Assembly (NCBI RefSeq): GCF_023100905.1
Contig: NZ_CP064686.1
Span: 2,666,001-2,730,000, forward strand
Source: Bradyrhizobium sp. 4
Lineage (GTDB): Bacteria > Pseudomonadota > Alphaproteobacteria > Rhizobiales > Xanthobacteraceae
Length of the DNA: 64,000 nt
Direction: 5' to 3'
A program made the translations under genes and the position numbers. Each line of letters begins with the position of its first letter. Positions within the stretch are counted from its first letter, which is position 1. Under the pieces are notes generated by a model, which was given only the letters and a program-made list of their open reading frames with translations, was not told the DNA's origin and ran no database searches. This document shows, piece after piece, positions 9,018 to 17,608 of this stretch.

Positions 9018-11891
9018 CTACTCCGCGGCCTCGGCCGGCGCGATACGGCGGGAATGCCGCGCCTGTGCGTCGTAGGCCTTCTGCCAGTCGGACGGGCCGT
9101 TCGACGGCGAGATCTGCACCGCCGTGACCTTGTATTCGGGGCAGTTGGTTGCCCAGTCCGAATAGTCGGTCGTGATGACGTTGGCCTGCGTGTCCGGATG
9201 GTGGAAGGTGGTGTAGACGACGCCCGGCGCGACGCGATCGGTGATCTCCGCACGCAGCGTGGTCTCGCCGGCGCGGCTCTTCAGCCGCACCCAGTCCCCG
9301 TCGCGCACGCCGCGCTGTTCGGCATCGTGCGGATGGATCTCCAGCCGATCCTCGGCATGCCAGACTACGTTCTCGGTACGCCGGGTCTGCGCGCCGACAT
9401 TGTACTGGCTGAGGATGCGGCCCGTGGTGAGCAGTAGCGGATAGCGCGGGCCGGTGCGTTCGTCGGTCGCGACGTATTCGGTGACGACGAACTTGCCCTT
9501 GCCGCGGACGAAGCCGTCGATATGCATCACCGGCGTGCCCTCGGGCGCCTTGTCGTTGCAGGGCCACTGCACCGAGCCGAGCTCGTCGAGCTTGGCATAG
9601 GAGACGCCGGCGAAGGTCGGGGTCAGCGCCGCGATCTCGTCCATGATCTCGGAAGGATGGCTGTAGGTCATCTCGAAGCCCATGGCCCTGGCGAGGCCGA
9701 TGGTGACCTCCCAGTCGGCAAGCCCGTTCTTCGGCGTCATCACCTTGCGGACCCGCTGGATGCGGCGCTCGGCGTTCGTGAAGGTGCCGTCCTTCTCGAG
9801 GAAGCTCGAGCCCGGCAGGAACACGTGGGCGTAGTTCGCGGTCTCGTTCAGGAAGAGGTCGTGGACGATGACGCATTCCATCGCCGAGAGTGCTGCCACC
9901 ACATGCTTGGTGTTGGGATCGGATTGCAGGATGTCCTCGCCCTGCACGTAAATCCCCATGAACGTGCCTTCGACCGCGGCGTCGAACATGTTGGGAATGC
10001 GCAGGCCCGGCTCGGGGTTGAGCTTGACGTTCCACAGCGCTTCGAACTGGTCCCGCACGGCGTCGCCCGAGATGTGGCGGTAGCCGGGCAGCTCGTGCGG
10101 GAACGAGCCCATGTCGCAGGAGCCCTGCACGTTGTTCTGGCCGCGCAGCGGGTTCACGCCGACACCCGGACGGCCGATATTGCCCGTGGCCATCGCAAGG
10201 TTGGCGATCGCGATCACGGTGGTCGAACCCTGGCTGTGCTCGGTCACGCCGAGACCGTAATAGATCGCGCCGTTGCCGCCGGTGGCGTAGACGCGCGCTG
10301 CTTCGCGCAGATCCTTCGGATCGACGCCGGTGAGGATGGCAGTGGCTTCCGGGCTGTTGTTCGGCTGGGCGACGAACGCCGCCCATTCCTCGAACTCGCT
10401 CCAGTCGCAGCGTTCGCGCACGAAGGTTTCGTCGACGAGGCCTTCGGTGACGATCACATGCGCCAGTGCCGTCATCACCGCAACGTTGGTGCCGGGCATC
10501 AGCGGCAGGTGCAGCGCCTTCACATGCGGCGATTCCACCATCTCGGTACGGCGCGGATCGATCACGACCAGCTTGGCGCCCTGGCGCAGCCGCTTCTTCA
10601 GGCGGGAGGCGAACACCGGATGGGCCGAAGCGGGGTTGGCACCGATGATGACGACGACGTCGGTGTCCTCGACCGAGTCGAAATCCTGCGTGCCGGCAGA
10701 GGTACCGAACGTGGTCGAGAGGCCATAGCCGGTCGGGGAGTGGCAGACGCGGGCGCAAGTGTCGACATTGTTGTTGCCGAAGCCGGCGCGGATCAGCTTC
10801 TGCACCAGATAGGTTTCTTCATTGGTGCAGCGGGACGATGTGATGCCGCCGATGGCGTCGCGGCCGTATTTCTTCTGGATGCCGCGCATCCTGTCGGCGG
10901 CAAACGAGAAGGCCTCGTCCCACGACACTTCGCGCCAGGGATCCTCGATCCGCTCGCGGATCATCGGGTTGAGGATGCGTTCCTTGTGGTTGGTGTAGCC
11001 CCAGGCGAAGCGGCCCTTGACGCAGGAATGGCCGCGATTGGCCTTGCCGTCCTTGTACGGCACCATGCGGACGAGTTCCTCGCCGCGCATCTCGGCCTTG
11101 AAGGCGCAGCCGACGCCGCAATAGGCGCAGGTGGTGACGACCGAATGTTCGGGCTGGCCGATCTCGATCACGGATTTCTCGGTCAGCGTCGCTGTCGGGC
11201 AGGCCTGCACGCAGGCGCCGCAGGAGACGCATTCGGAGCCGAGGAAGCTCTCGCTCATGCCCGGCGACACGCGGCTGTCGAGGCCGCGGCCGGAGATCGT
11301 GAGCGCGAAGGTGCCTTGCACCTCCTCGCAGGCGCGGACGCAGCGCGAGCAGACGATGCACTTGGAGGGATCATAGGTGAAGTACGGATTGGACTCGTCC
11401 TTCGGCATCCAGGCGGCGTTGATCTCGCCGTGGGATTTCGCGAAGACGTGGTTCTCCCCCTCATAGCCGTAACGCACGTCGCGCAGGCCCACGGCGCCGG
11501 CCATGTCCTGCAACTCGCAGTCGCCGTTGGCGCCGCAGGTGAGGCAGTCGAGCGGATGGTCGGAGATGTAGAGCTCCATCACGCCCTTGCGGAGCTTCTT
11601 GAGCCGTTCGCTCTGGGTGTGCACGATCAGGCCGGACATGACAGGCGTGGTGCAGGAGGCCGGTGTTCCGGCGCGGCCCTCGATCTCGACGACGCAAAGG
11701 CGGCACGAGCCGAACGCATCGACCATGTCGGTCGCGCAGAGTTTCGGGATCTGGTGGCCGGCGTCCATCGCCGCCCGCATGATCGAGGTGCCCTCGGGCA
11801 CCGTGACCCGGTTGCCGTCGATAGTCAGCGTCACCATCGTTTCCGATTTCGAGTGCGGCGTGCCGAAGTCGATTTCTTCGATCAGAGACAT
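9018..11891 (-). CDS. fdsA: NAD-dependent formate dehydrogenase alpha (molybdenum) subunit
   Basis: 957 residues. A NuoG-like N-terminus has a [2Fe-2S] site (LCATDMVDAFGSCRLC ... TPASC) and a His/Cys cluster (DHPLDCLTCGANGDC). A two-cluster ferredoxin region follows (CIVCSRCVRACEEVQ, CVSCGACVQACPTA), then a [4Fe-4S] site heading the molybdopterin domain (CAYCGVGC ... SCVKGR). The Mo ligand is a cysteine in NNVDTCARVCHSPT, so this is a Cys enzyme, not a selenocysteine one. It oxidises formate to CO2 and passes electrons through its clusters to FdsB/FdsG and NAD in the cytoplasm. In this window it would consume formate released by Frc/Oxc. Confidence 0.96.
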   Translation of the reverse strand: MSLIEEIDFGTPHSKSETMVTLTIDGNRVTVPEGTSIMRAAMDAGHQIPKLCATDMVDAFGSCRLCVVEIEGRAGTPASCTTPVMSGLIVHTQSERLKKLRKGVMELYISDHPLDCLTCGANGDCELQDMAGAVGLRDVRYGYEGENHVFAKSHGEINAAWMPKDESNPYFTYDPSKCIVCSRCVRACEEVQGTFALTISGRGLDSRVSPGMSESFLGSECVSCGACVQACPTATLTEKSVIEIGQPEHSVVTTCAYCGVGCAFKAEMRGEELVRMVPYKDGKANRGHSCVKGRFAWGYTNHKERILNPMIRERIEDPWREVSWDEAFSFAADRMRGIQKKYGRDAIGGITSSRCTNEETYLVQKLIRAGFGNNNVDTCARVCHSPTGYGLSTTFGTSAGTQDFDSVEDTDVVVIIGANPASAHPVFASRLKKRLRQGAKLVVIDPRRTEMVESPHVKALHLPLMPGTNVAVMTALAHVIVTEGLVDETFVRERCDWSEFEEWAAFVAQPNNSPEATAILTGVDPKDLREAARVYATGGNGAIYYGLGVTEHSQGSTTVIAIANLAMATGNIGRPGVGVNPLRGQNNVQGSCDMGSFPHELPGYRHISGDAVRDQFEALWNVKLNPEPGLRIPNMFDAAVEGTFMGIYVQGEDILQSDPNTKHVVAALSAMECVIVHDLFLNETANYAHVFLPGSSFLEKDGTFTNAERRIQRVRKVMTPKNGLADWEVTIGLARAMGFEMTYSHPSEIMDEIAALTPTFAGVSYAKLDELGSVQWPCNDKAPEGTPVMHIDGFVRGKGKFVVTEYVATDERTGPRYPLLLTTGRILSQYNVGAQTRRTENVVWHAEDRLEIHPHDAEQRGVRDGDWVRLKSRAGETTLRAEITDRVAPGVVYTTFHHPDTQANVITTDYSDWATNCPEYKVTAVQISPSNGPSDWQKAYDAQARHSRRIAPAEAAE

Positions 11892-11901
11892 TGTCGTTCT
11901 C

Positions 11902-13458
11902 CTATTCCGCGGCCTGAAGCGTGGTCGGGGCCGGGACGAAATCCTTCCGGAAGTGCTTCAATGCGCTGAGCACGGGGTAGGGCGTGAAGCCGCCGAGCGC
12001 GCAGAGCGAGCCGAATTTCATAGTGTTGCAGAGGTCTTCGACGAGTGCGAGGTTTTCGCTCACGCGCTCGCCCTTGATGATCTTCTCGATGGTCTCGACG
12101 CCGCGGGTCGAGCCGATCCGGCACGGCGTGCACTTGCCGCAGGATTCGATGGCGCAGAATTCCATGGCGAAACGCGCCTGCTTGCGCATGTCGACGCTGT
12201 CGTCGAACACGACGATACCGCCGTGGCCGATCAGGCCGTCGCGCGCGGCGAAGGCCTCGTAGTCGAACGGCGTGTCGAACAGCGCGCGAGGGAAGTAGGC
12301 GCCCAGGGGGCCTCCGACCTGTACCGCGCGGATCGGGCGGCCCGTGAACGTGCCGCCGCCGATGTCGTCGACGAGCTCGCCGAGCGTCACGCCGAAGGCC
12401 GTCTCGAACAGCCCGCCGTGGCGGATGTTGCCGGCGAGCTGGATCGGCATCGTACCGCGCGAGCGACCCATGCCGAAATCGGCATAGGCCTTGGCGCCTT
12501 CGGCCAGGATGAAGGGGATGGCGGCGAACGACAGCACGTTGTTGATGACGGTCGGCTTGCCGAACAGGCCGTGATGCGCGGGCAGTGGCGGCTTTGCGCG
12601 CACGATGCCGCGACGGCCTTCTATGCTTTCCAGCAGCGAGGTCTCTTCGCCGCAAACGTAAGCGCCGGCGCCGACGCGCACCTCGAGATCGAAGCTGTGC
12701 GCGGAACCACCGATGTTCGCGCCGAGATAGCCGCCGCGCTTCGCAGCCTGGATGGCCGCGTTCATCGCCTCGACCGCGTGCGGATATTCGCTGCGGATGT
12801 AGATGTAACCCTTGGTCGCGCCGACGGTGATGCCGGCGGTCGTCATGCCCTCGATGACGAGGAAGGGATCGCCTTCCATGACCATGCGGTCGGCGAAGGT
12901 GCCGCTGTCGCCTTCGTCGGCGTTGCAGACGATGAACTTGCGATCCGCTTTCGCCTGCGCGACCGTCTTCCACTTGATGCCGGTCGGAAAGCCCGCGCCG
13001 CCGCGGCCGCGCAGGCCGGACGCCGTCACTTCATTGAGGATGGCTTCCGAGCCGAGCGACAGCGCGCGTTCGAGGCCCTTGTAGCCGCCATGGGCGCGGT
13101 AGTCATCGAGCGAGCGCGGGTCGATCACGCCGCAGCGCGCGAAGGTGAGGCGGGTCTGGCGCTTGAGCCAGGGGATCTCGTCGGTGGCGCCGAGCCGCAG
13201 CAGATGCGGCGTGTTGCTCGCGAGCGCGTCGAGCAGGGAGGGCACATCGGTCTCGGTCACGGGGCCGAACGCGATCCGGCCCTGCGGTGTCGCGACCTCG
13301 ACCAGCGGCTCGAGCCAGTACAGGCCGCGCGAGCCGGTCCTGACGATCTCGACGGCAACGCCACGCTTGGCTGCAGCCTGCTCCAGCGCCAACGCGACCT
13401 CGTCGGCGCCGACCGCAAGCGCGCCCGCGTCGCGAGAGACATATAGACGGATGCTCAT
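11902..13458 (-). CDS. fdsB: Formate dehydrogenase beta (NADH/FMN) subunit
   Basis: 518 residues. The N-terminal about 110 residues form a thioredoxin-like [2Fe-2S]-type region, followed by a NuoF-like domain. Motifs include the FMN/NADH glycine-rich loop (GLRGRGGAGFPTGIKW), KFIVCNADEGDSGTFADR, GAYVCGEETSLLESIEG and the C-terminal [4Fe-4S] site ESCGKCTPCRIGSTRG with a later Cys (EDLCNTMKFGSLCALGG). It delivers electrons from FdsA to NAD. It overlaps the fdsG stop (ATGA, 13455-13458), and fdsA starts 10 bases after its own stop. Confidence 0.95.
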   Translation of the reverse strand: MSIRLYVSRDAGALAVGADEVALALEQAAAKRGVAVEIVRTGSRGLYWLEPLVEVATPQGRIAFGPVTETDVPSLLDALASNTPHLLRLGATDEIPWLKRQTRLTFARCGVIDPRSLDDYRAHGGYKGLERALSLGSEAILNEVTASGLRGRGGAGFPTGIKWKTVAQAKADRKFIVCNADEGDSGTFADRMVMEGDPFLVIEGMTTAGITVGATKGYIYIRSEYPHAVEAMNAAIQAAKRGGYLGANIGGSAHSFDLEVRVGAGAYVCGEETSLLESIEGRRGIVRAKPPLPAHHGLFGKPTVINNVLSFAAIPFILAEGAKAYADFGMGRSRGTMPIQLAGNIRHGGLFETAFGVTLGELVDDIGGGTFTGRPIRAVQVGGPLGAYFPRALFDTPFDYEAFAARDGLIGHGGIVVFDDSVDMRKQARFAMEFCAIESCGKCTPCRIGSTRGVETIEKIIKGERVSENLALVEDLCNTMKFGSLCALGGFTPYPVLSALKHFRKDFVPAPTTLQAAE

Positions 13459-13931
13459 CGCTGCGCCTCCGCAACGAGCGCATCGATACGCCTTTCATCG
13501 AGTCGGCCGATCAGTCGGCCGTCGAGCATCGCGGATGGCGCGGTCGCGCACAGTCCGAGGCAGTAGATCGGCTCCAGCGTGACGCGATCATCGGCCGTGG
13601 TGCCGCCCAGCAACACGCCGAGCTTCGCCTCGACACGCGTCGCCAGCGCATCGCCGCCCGCCGCCTGACAGGCCTCCGCGCGGCAGAGCTTCAGCACATG
13701 GCGGCCGGCCGGCTTGTGGCGGAAGTCATGATAGAACGTGAACACGCCATGCACTTCGGCGCGCGACAGATTGAGTGCGTGCGCCACCATGGGAATGGCC
13801 GCCGCCGGCACGTAGCCGAACGCCTCCTGAAGCGCGTGCAGGATCACCAGCGTCGCGCCTTCCTGCCCGCTGTGTTCGGCGATGATCTCGGCGCCTCGCG
13901 TTTCGTCCCAAGGCTCAAAAACCGTTGTCAT
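13455..13931 (-). CDS. fdsG: Formate dehydrogenase gamma subunit (NuoE-like)
   Basis: 158 residues, first gene of the fds operon. It is homologous to the 24-kDa subunit of complex I. The four [2Fe-2S] ligands are visible as Cys83 and Cys88 (KLCRAEACQA) and Cys124 and Cys128 (YCLGLCATAP), in the C-x4-C-x35-C-x3-C pattern of the family. It works with FdsB as the diaphorase module. The 223-base gap upstream separates it from a divergent LysR gene and holds the likely shared control region. Confidence 0.94.
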   Translation of the reverse strand: MTTVFEPWDETRGAEIIAEHSGQEGATLVILHALQEAFGYVPAAAIPMVAHALNLSRAEVHGVFTFYHDFRHKPAGRHVLKLCRAEACQAAGGDALATRVEAKLGVLLGGTTADDRVTLEPIYCLGLCATAPSAMLDGRLIGRLDERRIDALVAEAQR

Positions 13932-14011
13932 TCTTCGTTCTCGACCAGAGCGTCTGCCGATCTCAAACTATTTGGAATCGTTCGAAGATCAATAAAGCTG
14001 TCTCATGCTGC

Positions 14012-14067
14012 GATTGCGGATTCCGATCGATTTGCGATGGCAATCACTCGATCTGAATTTGCGATTG
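14012..14067. promoter_or_regulatory. Repeat cluster in the fds / LysR divergent control region
   Basis: TTTGCGAT occurs at 14031-14038 and again at 14058-14065, 27 bp apart. GATTGC (14012-14017) is inverted as GCAATC (14040-14045). CAATCAC (14041-14047) is nearly inverted as GCGATTG (14061-14067). Such interlocking repeats between a LysR gene and its divergent target fit LysR-type operator sites. Binding is inferred, not shown. Confidence 0.45.
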
Positions 14068-14154
14068 GAGCCGTCCGCCGGGCGGTTTTTGCGTGTTGGG
14101 AAGGGGCGGGCATGCTAGCTTGTATGCCACCACACAGTCCGAGGGGATGACCGG

Positions 14155-15048
14155 TTGCTCGACAAGCTTGAACTGCTGCTGGCGCTGGCGAAGGAGCGGC
14201 ATTTCGGCCGGGCCGCCGAAATGTGCGGCGTGACGCAACCGACGATGTCGACCGGGCTGAAGCAGCTCGAGGAGATCCTCGGCGTGATGCTGGTCCAGCG
14301 CGGCTCCCGCTTCCAGGGTTTTACGCCGGAAGGCGAGCGGGCGCTGGATTGGGCGCGCCGGATCGTCGGCGATGCCCGCGCGATGCGTGACGAGATCAAC
14401 GGGCTGAAGCATCAGCTCTCCGGCGAGATCCGTATTGCCGCGATCCCCACCGTGCTCGGCATGGTCGCTGCGCTGACGACGCCGTTCCGCGCCAGGCACC
14501 CCGAGGTGCGCTTCAGTATCCGCTCCACGACCTCATCCGAGGTGCTGGGATTGCTCGAGAATCTCGAGGTGGATGCGGGGCTGACCTATATCGAGAACGA
14601 GCCGATCGGCAAGGTGCGCACCATCCCGCTCTACAGCGAGAGCTATCGTCTGCTCACCGCGCCGGATGGAATGTTCGGCGATCGCGAGACGGTGACGTGG
14701 AAAGAGGTCGGGCAGGTGCCGCTGTGCCTGCTGACGCCCGACATGCAGAACCGCCGCATCATCGACCGCGCGTTACGTTCGGTCGGCGCCGAGGCGACGC
14801 CGACCTTGACGTCGAATTCGCTGCTCGTGCTGTTCACGCATGTGAAGACGGGGCGCTGGGCCAGCGTGATGCCGGCCAAGCTCGCCGAAACGCTCGGCCT
14901 GTCCGATACGGTGCGCTCGATCCCGATCACCGATCCCGATGTCAATTACAGCATCGGCATGGTGATCCCGCAGCGTGATCCGATGACGCCGCTGATCGCG
15001 GCGCTGGTCAATGTCGCGCGGGAAGTCGCGCCGTCGCTGCAATCGTAG
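14155..15048 (+). CDS. LysR-family regulator, likely controlling the fds operon
   Basis: 297 residues from TTG 14155, which follows GAGGGG (14141-14146) by 8 bases; an in-frame TAG at 14116 excludes a longer start. The N-terminal helix-turn-helix is LALAKERHFGRAAEMCGVTQPTMSTGLKQLEEILGVMLVQRG. The C-terminal effector-binding domain resembles the OxyR/CysB-like LysR fold (SGEIRIAAIPTVLGMVAALTTPFRARHPEVRFSI). Divergent placement next to fdsG suggests it senses formate or a related signal and controls fds; this is inference. In Cupriavidus the fds regulator is, from memory, of a different family, so I use no symbol. It ends 3 bases before the convergent kinase gene. Confidence 0.9.
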   Translation: MLDKLELLLALAKERHFGRAAEMCGVTQPTMSTGLKQLEEILGVMLVQRGSRFQGFTPEGERALDWARRIVGDARAMRDEINGLKHQLSGEIRIAAIPTVLGMVAALTTPFRARHPEVRFSIRSTTSSEVLGLLENLEVDAGLTYIENEPIGKVRTIPLYSESYRLLTAPDGMFGDRETVTWKEVGQVPLCLLTPDMQNRRIIDRALRSVGAEATPTLTSNSLLVLFTHVKTGRWASVMPAKLAETLGLSDTVRSIPITDPDVNYSIGMVIPQRDPMTPLIAALVNVAREVAPSLQS

Positions 15049-15051
15049 CAA

Positions 15052-17382
15052 TCAGGCCGCGGCCGATATTCCTGACGCCGACTTGATCGCGTCGCGGGGC
15101 AGGGTGACGCGCACGACGGTGCCGACCTCCAGCTTGGAGCGCAGCCGCATCGAGCCGCCATGGAGCTGCGCGAGCGAGCGGGCGATCGCCAGCCCCAGTC
15201 CCGAGCCATGATAGGTCTTGGTGAGCTGGCTCTCGACCTGCTCGAAGGGGCGGCCGAGCCGCGCCAGTGAATGCGGCGCGATGCCGATGCCGGTGTCGGC
15301 AATCATCAGCACGATCCTGTCGTCGAGCTGCCGGCTGCGCACCACGATGCGTCCGCCGTCAGGCGTGAACTTCACGGCGTTGGAGAGCAAATTGACGATG
15401 ATCTGTTTGGTGGCGCGGCGGTCGGCGACGACGGAGATGGATTTCGCGATGTCGGCGTCGAGCGTCAGGTGCTTGTCCTGCGCGCGGCCGGTGACGACCC
15501 GCAGGGATTCCGCCAGAGTCTGTGCCAGGTCGAGCTCTTCCATGTCAAGTTTCATGCGGCCGGCCTCGATCTTGGACATGTCGAGGATGTCGTTGATGAC
15601 TTCGAGCAGGTAATGCCCGCTGGTCAGGATGTCGTGGCAGTATTCCTGGTACTTCTCCGAGCCGAGCTCGCCGAACATGCCCGAGCCCATGATCTCGGAG
15701 AAGCCGATGATCGCGTTCAGCGGCGTGCGCAGCTCGTGGCTCATATTGGCAAGGAATTTCGACTTGGTCTGGTTGGCTTCCTCGGCGCGGGTCTTCTCGC
15801 GCTGATATTTCTCGGCGAGATCGGCGAGTTCGCCCGCCTGGCGCTCCAGGGCTGCCTGCGAGCGCTTGAGGTCGATGACGGTGGCGCGCAGGCGTAGATC
15901 GTTGTCGACCAGCTTCTGCTCGTGCTCCTTGATGCGGGTGATGTCGGTGCCGACCGAGACGTAGCCGCCGTCCTTGGTGCGGCGCTCGCTGATGTGCAAC
16001 CAGCTGCCGTCGTCGAGCTGCGCCTCGAAGGTGCGCGCGCCGGGGCCCTGGCTCGCCGTCTCGTTGTGTCGGGTGCGGACTTCGGGCATGCGGCCGACCT
16101 CGAGCACGGTCTCGTAGGAGGTGCCGGGGATGACGGCGCTGTCGGGCAGCTTGTGCAGGCGCTGGAAGTGCGAATTGCAGAGCACCAGGCGGTCGCTGGC
16201 GTCCCACAGCACGAAGGCTTCGGGAATGGTCTCGATCGCGTCGCGCAGGCGCAAATCGGCTTCGACAGTTCGCTCGGCGAGGCTCTTCTGCTCGGTGATG
16301 TCGACGGCGATCCCGATCAGGTGAACGCTGGAGTCCGTCGCGCCGCTGGTCTTTTCGCAGCGGACGCGCAGCCAGATCCAGTGGCCGTCGACATGCTGCA
16401 TGCGGAAGGTCTGGTCGATGTGGTCGATCTTCTCGGAGATGAGCTGGTCGGCGATCTCGAACAGGTCGATGTCGTCGGACTTCACCAGCGCGTTGACCTC
16501 GCCGAAGGTGAGGAGCTCGTTGCGGCCGTCGAGGCCGAGCATGGAAAACATCGACTGTGACCAGAAGATGCGGCCGCGCGACAGGTCCCAGTCCCACAGC
16601 CCGCAGCGGCCGCGGTTGAGCGCGGTGTCGATCCGGCCGCGCACGGCGTCGTTGATCAGGTCGCCCTCGCGGGCACGGGTGGACTGCCAGTGGAAGGCGA
16701 AGCCGAGGATCAGGACGACGAAGCCGGTGGTGGCCGACAGCGTGACCGACAGCGCGGCGTCCGAGCCCCAGATCGGCTCGTTGCGCTCCTGGATCACGGT
16801 GACGAAGCCGGGCAGCGACTTGATCTGCCGCGAGGTCGCCATCGCGGCGTTGCCATTCGGCAGCGTCATGTCGGAGATGTTGCCGTCGCGCGGCGGCGCC
16901 GCCAGCAGTTGCGCCGTCGTGATTGCGTCGAGCAGGCGGTCGTTGCCCGAGGGATCGCTGTCGACCGGGATGCGGGCGAGGATGCGGCGGTCGAGTCCGG
17001 CCGAGGTGACGATGACGTGCCGGCCCGAGGCGGTGCCCCAGGATGGAATGAGGTCAGGCAGCAGCGCCGGCAGGCTCTCGATGTTCTTCAGCCGCTCCTG
17101 TCGCGCGGAGGTGAGGCGGTCGATGCGCTCGGCGAGCAGGTCGGCGAGCGCCGAGATGTCGTGGCGGATCACCAGACGCTTCTGGCGCGTCTGGTCGACG
17201 ACCTGCACGAACGCGCCGAGGCAGATCGTGATCAGGAACGCGATGATGAGCGTCGGCACGGCACGGCGCAGCGCAGGCTCCGCGATCAGGAGCCGATGAT
17301 AGGCAGGTTTCGCGATCGATTGCGCCAATCCTTTGATCGAATCGGATTGGACGCACGCGTTCGCGGCGTCTGCACGCGACAT
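15052..17382 (-). CDS. PAS-domain sensor histidine kinase, PleC/PdhS-like
   Basis: 776 residues from ATG 17382 (MSRADAANACV), which follows an AGGGGG-type site; an ATG 54 bases upstream is possible. A hydrophobic segment near residues 47-66 and another near 215-235 flank an extracytoplasmic sensor region. Two PAS domains follow, then phosphoacceptor His549 in FLANMSHELRTPLNAIIGFSEIM and an ATPase domain (NLLSNAVKFTPDGG, ADTGIGI, GSGLGLAIA). The H-box wording with NAIIGFSEIM is typical of the PleC/DivJ/PdhS kinases that control DivK and the alphaproteobacterial cell cycle. Assignment to PleC itself is inference. No partner regulator is adjacent. Confidence 0.85.
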   Translation of the reverse strand: MSRADAANACVQSDSIKGLAQSIAKPAYHRLLIAEPALRRAVPTLIIAFLITICLGAFVQVVDQTRQKRLVIRHDISALADLLAERIDRLTSARQERLKNIESLPALLPDLIPSWGTASGRHVIVTSAGLDRRILARIPVDSDPSGNDRLLDAITTAQLLAAPPRDGNISDMTLPNGNAAMATSRQIKSLPGFVTVIQERNEPIWGSDAALSVTLSATTGFVVLILGFAFHWQSTRAREGDLINDAVRGRIDTALNRGRCGLWDWDLSRGRIFWSQSMFSMLGLDGRNELLTFGEVNALVKSDDIDLFEIADQLISEKIDHIDQTFRMQHVDGHWIWLRVRCEKTSGATDSSVHLIGIAVDITEQKSLAERTVEADLRLRDAIETIPEAFVLWDASDRLVLCNSHFQRLHKLPDSAVIPGTSYETVLEVGRMPEVRTRHNETASQGPGARTFEAQLDDGSWLHISERRTKDGGYVSVGTDITRIKEHEQKLVDNDLRLRATVIDLKRSQAALERQAGELADLAEKYQREKTRAEEANQTKSKFLANMSHELRTPLNAIIGFSEIMGSGMFGELGSEKYQEYCHDILTSGHYLLEVINDILDMSKIEAGRMKLDMEELDLAQTLAESLRVVTGRAQDKHLTLDADIAKSISVVADRRATKQIIVNLLSNAVKFTPDGGRIVVRSRQLDDRIVLMIADTGIGIAPHSLARLGRPFEQVESQLTKTYHGSGLGLAIARSLAQLHGGSMRLRSKLEVGTVVRVTLPRDAIKSASGISAAA

Positions 17383-17498
17383 GCCTAAAGCCCCCTGGAA
17401 CCTGCTTGCAACTTGATTTTGGAAGCAGCCCCACATCGCTTCCGAATCATAGTCGATTTGAATCCAGATTTCGCGGGCTGTCGAGAGTCAACGAATCG

Positions 17499-17513
17499 TT
17501 AACGCGAATTTAT
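17499..17513. promoter_or_regulatory. Candidate CtrA-like site upstream of the PleC/PdhS-like kinase
   Basis: TTAA (17499-17502), seven bases, then TTAT (17510-17513) matches the CtrA consensus TTAA-N7-TTAA at 7 of 8 positions. It is about 117 bases upstream of the kinase start at 17382. AT-rich sites of this kind are uncommon in this GC-rich sequence, but a single near-match is weak evidence. Confidence 0.3.
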
Positions 17514-17608
17514 TCTTATCCAACGCGCAGTTTGTGCGTCGCGCGTCCGCAAACTTACGTGCGCGGCGAGTCCGAAACGAGAACGTGTGACTCCTCGCAC
17601 ATTCTCTG

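Noticed and set aside
9522..11969. Long plus-strand frame opposite fdsA (815 codons)
   Set aside because: Same reason: opposite a highly conserved molybdenum subunit, low-complexity Asp/His/Arg composition and no domain.
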